Assembly: GCA_002099365.1 (NCBI GenBank)
Contig: MSED01000001.1
Location: 62,001-126,000 of the forward strand
Direction: 5' to 3'
Length of the DNA: 64,000 nt
DNA from: Phialophora verrucosa
Taxonomy: Eukaryota; Ascomycota; Eurotiomycetes; Chaetothyriales; Herpotrichiellaceae
Position 1 is the first letter of the stretch, and every line of letters starts with the position of its first letter. Made by a program: the position numbers and the translations under genes. The notes below the pieces were generated by a model, which saw only the letters and a list, made by a program, of their open reading frames with translations, searched no databases and was not told the DNA's origin. Positions 57,199 to 64,000 of this stretch are shown here, piece after piece.

Positions 57199-57823
57199 GG
57201 CGTATGGAGTTTTCCCTTGTATTTGTATTTCGGTTCACGGGATTGAGTCGCTTCTGGGGAGCATGTTTCCTTCTTTGCGCATTGAGCCAAATTTCCCATA
57301 TGATACCATGATACCCTGGTGTATTTGGGGCTGAGGATCAGGTAGTTCTTTTGTGGGGCGGTATTTCGACTCTGGACAACGGGGTATGGAGCAGGGCATG
57401 CGAGAAACGCGAAGGACAGAGAACAGAACAAAAGAATAATAAAGGTCGCATATGAGCAGGCAAAGGCTTCCTGGCGACATGTGGTGGACGAGAATGCTTG
57501 AATCTGCTGCCACTTCGACACTCGGTCAAGGCCATGTAGACATGGAACATCGGCCCCGGGAAAATCAAATCGAATGAAATAAGAGAGTGGTTGTTCTGGT
57601 CCTCCAGTCAATCTCATCTGAGCAATCTGTAAATATCTGCTAATACATGCCGCTCACTCACTGCATCTCACTGCAATCTGACTTTGCACTTTCGAATGTT
57701 CAGCCTTGTTAGTTCCCCGCATTCGTCATCTTTGCGAGGAGGGACCGACACCCACTGATGCTTGTTCTCGAGCGTTTCACAGTGACAGTTCGATTCGAGA
57801 CCTCGTTCGATTACAAGACAAAC
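57199..57823. other. Intergenic region before the deaminase gene
   Basis: 625 bp with the 3' end of the WD40 gene and the leader of the deaminase gene. A frame continuing 22 codons upstream of the chosen deaminase start is open to an ATG at 57758. Nothing else seen. Confidence 0.5.
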
Positions 57824-58699
57824 ATGTCTGGCACCGGCCCCTCGAAATCCACGCACCTGCACCACCTGAGACGAGCCATCTCGCTCGCGCGCCTCTCGCC
57901 ACCCAAGCCCACAAACTTTCGCGTCGGGTGCGTGATCGTGTCGTTCCCTGCCACCGATTCCTCCTCGTCGTCCTCTCGCGCCCGCACCCGTACAGGCGAC
58001 GAAGACGCTCCTCTCCCGGACGCTCCTCCCCCCGACGAAGGCGACGTTCTCTCCACGAGCTACACCCTCGAACTCGAAGGCAACACCCACGCCGAGCAGA
58101 ATGCCCTGGCCAAGCTGGCGCGGGGATCCGACGATGGAGAGCGAGATCAGAAGCAGAAGCAGAAGCAAACGCGGACGGGACAGGATCAAGATCAGGATCA
58201 GGATCAGCAGGAGGCCGACCAGGCCAGCTTAGCCGCGATATTGACCCCTGCGCGGAACGCCTACCTGTACACGACGCTCGAGCCGTGCGGGCTGCGCCTC
58301 AGCGGCGCGACACCGTGCGTGCAGAGAATCATCGCGACGCGCACAGGCAACCCCGACGGCGGGATCAAAAAGGTCGTCTTCGGGGCGCGCGAGCCGGGGA
58401 CCTTTGTCCAGGACAGCCAGGCGCTGAGGATGCTCGACGACGCCGGCGTCCCGTGGGAGTACGTCGCCGGGTTGGAGGCGGAGATTCTCGCTGTCGCCAA
58501 GGAGGGTCATCATCAAGATGCGTCGGATGAGCAGCGGCGGAGGGCGGGGGATGATGCAACTGCGACCGCGACCACACCCGCACCCGCACCCGCACGTGTA
58601 ACGAATGTAGACGACATATCGCCCGAAGAGAGGAGACGGCAGGAACAGCAGCCTCGGAACCCCAAGAAGAGGATGATGGAGGTGGATTTGTCGCGCTGA
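57824..58699 (+). CDS. Rib2-type pyrimidine deaminase (CDA fold), riboflavin pathway candidate
   Basis: One exon; 291 residues from the ATG at 57824 or 313 from the ATG at 57758. The cytidine-deaminase zinc site is complete: His89-Ala-Glu91 in THAEQNAL, and Cys155 and Cys165 in EPCGLRLSGATPC. PTNFRVGCVIV and STSYTLELEGNTHAEQ resemble the deaminase domain of fungal Rib2, which deaminates the pyrimidine intermediate of riboflavin synthesis. Two low-complexity insertions disturb the fold loops: a Ser/Arg run after FRVGCVIV and a QKQKQK...QDQDQDQ run between the two zinc motifs. The C-terminus is Ala/Pro-rich. The pseudouridine synthase part of yeast Rib2 is absent. A dCMP-type substrate is an alternative. 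Confidence 0.82.
   Translation: MSGTGPSKSTHLHHLRRAISLARLSPPKPTNFRVGCVIVSFPATDSSSSSSRARTRTGDEDAPLPDAPPPDEGDVLSTSYTLELEGNTHAEQNALAKLARGSDDGERDQKQKQKQTRTGQDQDQDQDQQEADQASLAAILTPARNAYLYTTLEPCGLRLSGATPCVQRIIATRTGNPDGGIKKVVFGAREPGTFVQDSQALRMLDDAGVPWEYVAGLEAEILAVAKEGHHQDASDEQRRRAGDDATATATTPAPAPARVTNVDDISPEERRRQEQQPRNPKKRMMEVDLSR
58149..58207 (+). repeat. In-frame hexanucleotide repeats in the deaminase gene
   Basis: AGAAGC repeated about three times, then GATCAG/GATCAA repeated four times, encoding QKQKQK and QDQDQDQ. Repeat units are multiples of three, so length changes keep the frame. Confidence 0.8.
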
Positions 58700-59987
58700 G
58701 CCGGCGCTGAGATGAGTGCGGCTGAGCTGAGTGTGAGACGTGCGTGGAGGACCTCCAATTGGAGGGAGAGCAGACACACACACACACATACACACGCGAG
58801 CCCGGTCCCTTATGCGCGGTTGAGCCACGGCACGCGCTGTCGATGAGGATGACGGATTCCTCACAGCTCCCAACCAGCTGTATGTATACGTGTGCGCAGC
58901 ATTCGCGACTGAGGACCGAGAACCGATAACTGAGAACCGTCAAATTCACGATGGAAAACAGACAGTCGTCCACGGACGGCTACGAGGTTGGCTCCGTGGA
59001 CATGGGATACACCGAACCGGCAACAATGCCCTTGGACGCTTCCTTCTCTGGACGAGGCGAGTGCGCGCAGAGCACACGTTTGCTGCACTGCAATAGTATC
59101 ACGACCCTCCGAGCGCTGTGTAGGGTCCTTGTCCAATCTCGGTCGCGGCTCTGACGAAAATTACAACAAGGGCAGGAGAAGGATGCCAATCACGGTTGAA
59201 GGCGTCTAAGTGCTTTTGGAGGACGTCAACCACCAGCAGTAAGGAAAGATTCGAGAAGGGAACCACGACGACGGGCCCTTTAGGAAGTCCCAAGAATAAG
59301 AGGCAAAATCTCTCTGTAGAGTGGGATCCCAGCTCTGATAGAGACCCTGTGTATACTATACACTTTTTTAACAAACTTTCTGTTGTGGGTATAACCATCC
59401 GTCGTCTCATGTCGATGCTGTCGCTTATCATCATAATGCATTTTCAATTTTAAAAGCCCACCCTGTCCATGTCCTGTTCACCAGCTTAACAGGCACCCTT
59501 CTGGTCAACCCCAATTCTGAGGACTTTGCGCAATCCCTCTCCATGCTGCGCGCCTCTACCTTCACAGAAGATCTGTTCGAGAGAGTGGTGGACAAACCAG
59601 TTCAGAAGTCGATGATGGCCGTCTCACGTGAGCAGAACCCTCACTCCTTCCGGGGTCGCTGTGTATGGACAGTCTTCTGGCAGAGCTGCGTGGGCTGCTG
59701 GATTCTCCCCTTTCAAACATGCGCCGGAACAGCCCCGGGCTGCTGCTGGCCGCTTGCTCAGCCTCGACAACTCCAGCACCGTCGTATTTGGCATCTGTCC
59801 AGGTAGAACGTCGGACCGTGTGCTTCCCCTTACCTTCCACCTTTGCTGCTTCCTCCCACTCATCTTCTTTGGCTTGCCACCGTTGCTTGTGATTTTCCTT
59901 TTCTGATTTCCAATCCACCCGCGAGTCCGTCGCGCCCACCGGAGCCTCTGAACGTCTCCTACCTCTGACACTGCCTGTTTTTGACTT
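58700..59987. other. 1.3-kb convergent intergenic region
   Basis: 3' ends of the deaminase and stress-protein genes. It holds the AC repeat at 58774-58795 and a perfect inverted CCTCCAATTGGAGG at 58751-58764. Short frames on both strands (up to 125 codons, minus 59562-59939) have no support. Confidence 0.5.
58774..58795. repeat. AC dinucleotide microsatellite
   Basis: About ten AC units with one AT interruption just after the deaminase gene. Confidence 0.8.
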
Positions 59988-62070
59988 CTAATCAATTCTC
60001 GCCTGGGTCAGACTCTTGCGCTTGAGGGGGAAATTGCTGGCCGTCAGGTTGTTCTTCAGGCGTATCTTAGAGCTGCTGATGAGGGGTCCGGAATGAGATT
60101 TCTTCATTCTCTTTCGAGCAACCATAACGGGCACGGACGATTTCGTGACAAGGTAGTTGGAGAAGGAACCGAGAAGGACTCCTTTAAGAGAGCTGCGGCC
60201 GCGTGTGCCTACTACGCAGAGTGTCGGGTCAAGTTCGTCGATCTGGTAGAAGGATTAGCCATTGTCACAAACACGCGCAAAGGAAACAGACCGCTCCAAG
60301 AATCAGATGCTTCGGACTCTTGCAATGGATGACCTCAATCATACATCTCACTTGCAGGGTGGTTTTCCGCACCAATTTCAGGAAATCGTTTTTCAGAGCC
60401 TCCACGGCCTTCAATCGATCCATTTCTTTCCTGGAGACCTTCCTCGCATCGACACTGCCAGTCAAACTCTCTGCTTCAATTGCCGGAGTGTATTTGGCTT
60501 CCTTGCCCAATCCGGAACTAGAACCACCACCTTGCGTCGTCTGCCGCGTGAGGGCGGCCATAACATCTGACGCGTCTTTACCGGCCTTATTCCCTTCCGC
60601 GGTCAGAACTTCTCTCTCGGCTTCAGTCGTCTTTGTGGCGTTCTCGTCTTCCATGGCGTAAATGGCAAGAAGCGTATCTCCATCCCTCATCATCGTGCCT
60701 ACCACCCATTCCATCGCGTAGCTTGCCTCGACGCTCATATCGGAGCAAAGAAGATAGAGCCTGGTCGTCCGTTCTCCAGCTTCCGCTTCCCGTTGGAACT
60801 GAGCCCAATTGCCTCGCAGGACCATTTGCACGTGCCGGCCAGCCACTGTCGTGTCAAGCTGAGATTCGTTCAGGCCTAGCGACTTTGCCTTTCTGATAGC
60901 GGCCGCCTCGTCGTCCTCGTCGTCGGTCGCAGATGCCACAGAAGACCGTCTTCCTGACGTGCCCGCCGCTCCCTTGCTATCGTCGAGTTTCTCGCCGGTT
61001 GGACTGGTGATGGAAATGGACGGCTCGAGCAGTGACTTGACAAATTGCTGGGAATGCGAGACCCGCTTGACATCTTCTGGTGATGAAGTAGCGCTTGAGT
61101 CAGGAGATTTCACATCCGGCGTAGTACCGTTAGCAGAAAGCTTCCGTCTCTCCGGCCGACCTCTAGTCTCGTCCTCATCACTGCTCACATCTTCCTCACT
61201 ATCCACGGCGTCTTCTTCACCACTGACATCGTCCTTCGTGATCCGACCGGGATCCTCTGAGTCGTCGGTGAGCGTCGAGAAACTACCTGACTTGGTCTGG
61301 GTCAATCGAAGATGAGCCTGGTCATCCACTACGGTGCCAGAGTTTGTTGTCAAAGGAGCGGGCGGACTATTAGGGCTGAGAAGTCCAGACTTCTGGATCT
61401 CTGGCTTACGAGTTGGGGATGATGGCGATCTCGAATGGCCGGCAGCGGCTGTGGCAGAATTTTGCTTCCCGCGCCCTGCTCCCAGTAAGCCGACGTGTAA
61501 CGAAGACAGGTCTCCCGACAAGGCAGCAGCCATTGCGGCGCCTGAGCCTTCTCGAGGTCTCTTGCTATCTGTGGGTGAACGTGAGGCCGGCCCGCTGGAC
61601 GGGATCGATGCGAGATCGAACTGATAAGTCTGCTCAAAGTCACGCTTGTCATCTGTTTCAATCTTGGGCAGCCCGACCGGACGATCAGTGTCTGAGGAGT
61701 TTCGCTGTCGCGTGATGACTGGGGACGCTTTTGTGAGGACGGGCGAGTTGGGTTTGCTGGAATGGGGCGAGGTCCAGCTACTGGGATCGGTGGGATCGAG
61801 CTCTTTGCCCAGTCTCTTAGCAGTCGTGGGACTTGTAATTCCCACCCCAATCCCGGCTATTGAGCTGCGTCGAGGAGAGGCAGAATCGACATCAAGCATA
61901 CTGCGAACGAGTGGAGGAGGGGTCGCCGTTCTCGTAGGTCTGAACTTGGGCACGGGACTCGAGGCACGTCTTATATCTCGGTCGAGAGCTGCTAGAACCT
62001 CCCGGTTCTCCTCGTCCAAGAGGGCCTCCATGCTCATCGGAGCTCGAGACCTCGACGAGGGCCGGCTCAT
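59988..62070 (-). CDS. Universal stress protein domain with long disordered N-terminus
   Basis: Two exons (60292-62070, 59988-60242; 49-nt intron, donor GCG|GTCTGT) give 677 residues. The C-terminal 250 residues are a Usp/UspA fold: RLYLLCSDMSVEASYAMEWV, then VIHCKSPKHLILGAIDELD across the splice, and the ATP-site stretch VVGTRGRSSLKGVLLGSFSN followed by YLVTKSSVPVMVAR. Without the second exon the fold would lose its nucleotide loop. The first 400 residues are Ser/Pro/Asp-rich with many SP sites and an acidic block (SGEEDAVDSEEDVSSDEDE). Fungal proteins of this build exist but are little studied. Cytosolic or nuclear; role in stress response is only by family name. Confidence 0.88.
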
Positions 62071-63070
62071 GGTGAGGTGAGGCGTGTGAGGCCTCCGCGA
62101 CTGAAGGAATATGACGACGAGGTCTGCAATGAAGTGTCAAGACGCAACGTGCAACGACTTACGGTGAGCGAGGTGCGAGATGCGAGATGCGAGATGGCGC
62201 GTGCTCATAAGAGGTGGAAGTGAGTAGAGTTTGACAGTGATCAACAATATTGCTCGCAACGAGTTAGCGAGCGAGTGGCTCGCGGTTTCGCTGGTAGATC
62301 AAATCATCATGCCAGCCAGTGGGCAGCAGCTCTTGGCCGCAGGCGGGACGCAGGCGAGCGACCAATAAATGAAAACTGCACAGCCTCTGCCGAGACTCAG
62401 GGCCTCAAGAAGGCAAAGAAGCGTCCGAAGAAGCATGAAGCTTAGGACCGACACATGCCTGGGGGAAATTTGCTTAGCACATCAATATGTATGACCGATT
62501 TGGTCTTGCAGTATTGCGGGCTCAGAACAACGATCAAGGCGACAAACGACCCTGGCGACGGCGGAAGGACGGCAGCATAGGCGTGCATCGGGCAGCACAG
62601 CGCAGTTTCTTTTGTGGGGGGTCGAGCGCCTATCGTCCGTATCGATAAAGCCTATCAGCTCCCGTGACGCTTACCGTTAAGGCCAGCCGAGGCAGCTCGA
62701 CCTCGCCTGGTGTGCATCATGCAAAGCAGAGCTCGTGTTCAAGGAGACTGGTCGACCCTTGGAATCAGCCTATTCAGCTTCTTTATTGGCTGCTGGCCGT
62801 CGTCACATTCACCTGGTTCAAGCTTCAAGCTCCTCCAAGGCGTACGCAGCCGCAACCGCCATCATCAACCTTGGGACTTGGCTATATCCGAGAAGCTATG
62901 CCTTGTTCCACCTCCGGAGCTGCTGACCTACAGGAGCTAAGAACATCGAAGCCCCGTGGTAGCTGTCCAAGTTCCTTGCTGCTCCGGCCCTTTTGCATCA
63001 AATATAATCCCCAGCCTCCCGTTTTTGAGATGGCTGACAATCCGCCCTCCTCCGCTACTGTGTCGCCAGC
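62071..63070. other. 1-kb divergent intergenic region
   Basis: Promoters of the stress-protein gene (minus) and the secreted protein gene (plus). It holds the TGCGAGA repeat at 62173-62195. A plus frame at 62664-63074 (136 codons) has no support. Confidence 0.45.
62173..62195. repeat. TGCGAGA tandem repeat
   Basis: Three direct copies of the 7-mer TGCGAGA, preceded by a diverged copy, about 100 bp upstream of the stress-protein start. Confidence 0.6.
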
Positions 63071-63727
63071 ATGATGTTCCTCGTCATAGTGACGATCCTC
63101 TCGGCCCTGGTGTTGCGATGTGTCTCCCAGAATTCCTGTGGAACAGATCAAAATCCATACTGTGCGGGCAATAGTATATTTGAGCAATTATGCTGTCCTT
63201 ATCCCAACGTGTGCTACTGGCAAGACCGGGACGGAACGCCTGGGTGCTGTCCAGCAGGCCAAGTCTGTGATGGATCTTCACCTTATTATCCACCGACACC
63301 TACTCCGACGCCAACTATCAGAACGACGACGATACAGCCGTCGACAATTACGATAACGCCGACTCCCACCACCACTGCAGGCGGTGGAGGCATTATCATC
63401 ATCAGCAGCACCGTCCCCAATGGCCCAAGCACCATTACTGTCACGTCGCAACCGACCGTCAGCTTGACCACTATCACGACGCACAATCCCTGCGGCGGAG
63501 GTGTTTGCTCGACTGTAACGTCCGTCGTTGGTGGAGTTTACTCGACTGTAACGTCCGTGGTGGGCGGTGGTTTCTCGACCGTGACCTCGGGAGCTGCCAG
63601 CGCCTTTTCGAGTATTTCTGGTGTCTTGGTGGGCCAACCCTCGGGCGCACCAAGCTCGGCAGTCGCCTCAATCGTGACGCTAGTTCTGGCCGTTTCGATT
63701 GCAGCAGCGTGGAGTACTTTTGGCTGA
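63071..63727 (+). CDS. Secreted cysteine-rich, probable GPI-anchored protein
   Basis: Single exon, 218 residues. A signal peptide (MMFLVIVTILSALVLRCVSQ) precedes a compact domain with eight cysteines at about 23-67 (spaced C, C, CC, C, CC, C). Then come Thr/Pro-rich linkers (PPTPTPTPT), a second Cys pair (CGGGVC), three near-repeats of STVTSVVGG type, and a C-terminal Ser/Ala/Gly region ending in a hydrophobic helix (AVASIVTLVLAVSIAAAW), as expected for GPI attachment. Such proteins sit on the fungal cell wall or plasma membrane and are often O-glycosylated. I do not recognise a specific family. A role in wall or host contact is possible but untested. Confidence 0.78.
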   Translation: MMFLVIVTILSALVLRCVSQNSCGTDQNPYCAGNSIFEQLCCPYPNVCYWQDRDGTPGCCPAGQVCDGSSPYYPPTPTPTPTIRTTTIQPSTITITPTPTTTAGGGGIIIISSTVPNGPSTITVTSQPTVSLTTITTHNPCGGGVCSTVTSVVGGVYSTVTSVVGGGFSTVTSGAASAFSSISGVLVGQPSGAPSSAVASIVTLVLAVSIAAAWSTFG

Positions 63728-64000
63728 GGCGCTGTGTGAAATGAGGAAATCACCCAACTGGCTGGAAAATCCGGTTACCTGGGATTGGACGTGATGGAGG
63801 CGAAAGCCATCACAATGCACCAGCCCGCTGCCGATGGCGGCGTCTACATGATTGGCAGCAAGCTGGCACGAGACAGACAGGTTTCCATGTACCTGAGAGA
63901 GTATCTCCATTGGAGAGGGCGGCATTCTGCGTCTCCACTGTCATCATCCCTATTCTGTGGATCATCCCAAGTACCAGTCTGCACGGAGACGGAAGATTTT
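63728..64000. other. 3' flank, no feature seen
   Basis: The last 273 bp contain only short frames. The window ends in non-coding sequence. Confidence 0.5.

Noticed and set aside
58365..58973. 202-codon minus-strand frame over the deaminase 3' end.
   Set aside because: Shadow of GC-rich coding sequence plus the AC repeat; no domain.

Overview
The window looks like nuclear DNA of a filamentous ascomycete (Pezizomycotina). Coding sequence is broken by many short introns (mostly 45-100 nt, GT-AG with one GC-AG), genes lie on both strands a few hundred bases apart, and the gene set is typical of that group: an intracellular GH13 alpha-amylase, a DUF3425-type bZIP factor, a fungal CorA-like membrane protein, a trimeric G-protein alpha subunit, and a fungal lipin. 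I cannot place it more finely than subphylum. Exon structures were assembled by hand from reading frame, splice signals and family conservation; every multi-exon model given sums to an intact frame.

Layout. 0-7 kb: UBX/UBA protein, an uncharacterised methyltransferase-fold protein, alpha-amylase and a BTB protein. 8.5-13.3 kb: an arginyl-tRNA-synthetase-like protein whose catalytic signatures are altered, and a seven-exon CorA-like membrane protein. 13.3-17.5 kb: a gene-poor stretch with short repeats and coding-like remnants. 17.5-24.7 kb: a compact set of bZIP regulator, short-chain dehydrogenase, Baeyer-Villiger-type flavin monooxygenase and zinc-dependent medium-chain dehydrogenase, which reads as a small alcohol/ketone oxidation cluster. 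25-44 kb: mostly housekeeping genes (Tma23-like G-patch protein, Thg1, a membrane-anchored FN3/coiled-coil protein, a small zinc-finger protein, TAF9, lipin phosphatase, a small single-pass membrane protein, glutathione peroxidase, a small protein with seven basophilic-kinase sites, G-alpha). 44-54 kb: a second gene-poor region interrupted only by a Yap/AP-1-like bZIP gene. 54-64 kb: WDR62/MABP1-like WD40 protein, a Rib2-type deaminase, a universal-stress-domain protein and a secreted, probably GPI-anchored, cysteine-rich protein.

How genes may work together. The clearest functional unit is 17.5-24.7 kb: SDR and monooxygenase are transcribed divergently from a shared 621-bp region, the MDR follows the monooxygenase, and a DUF3425 bZIP sits beside them. 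The plausible chemistry is alcohol to ketone to ester or lactone, then oxidation of a released alcohol; no hydrolase lies in the window. The most unusual single gene is the ArgRS-like protein at 8.6-10.6 kb. I saw no rRNA, convincing tRNA, CRISPR array or intact transposon.
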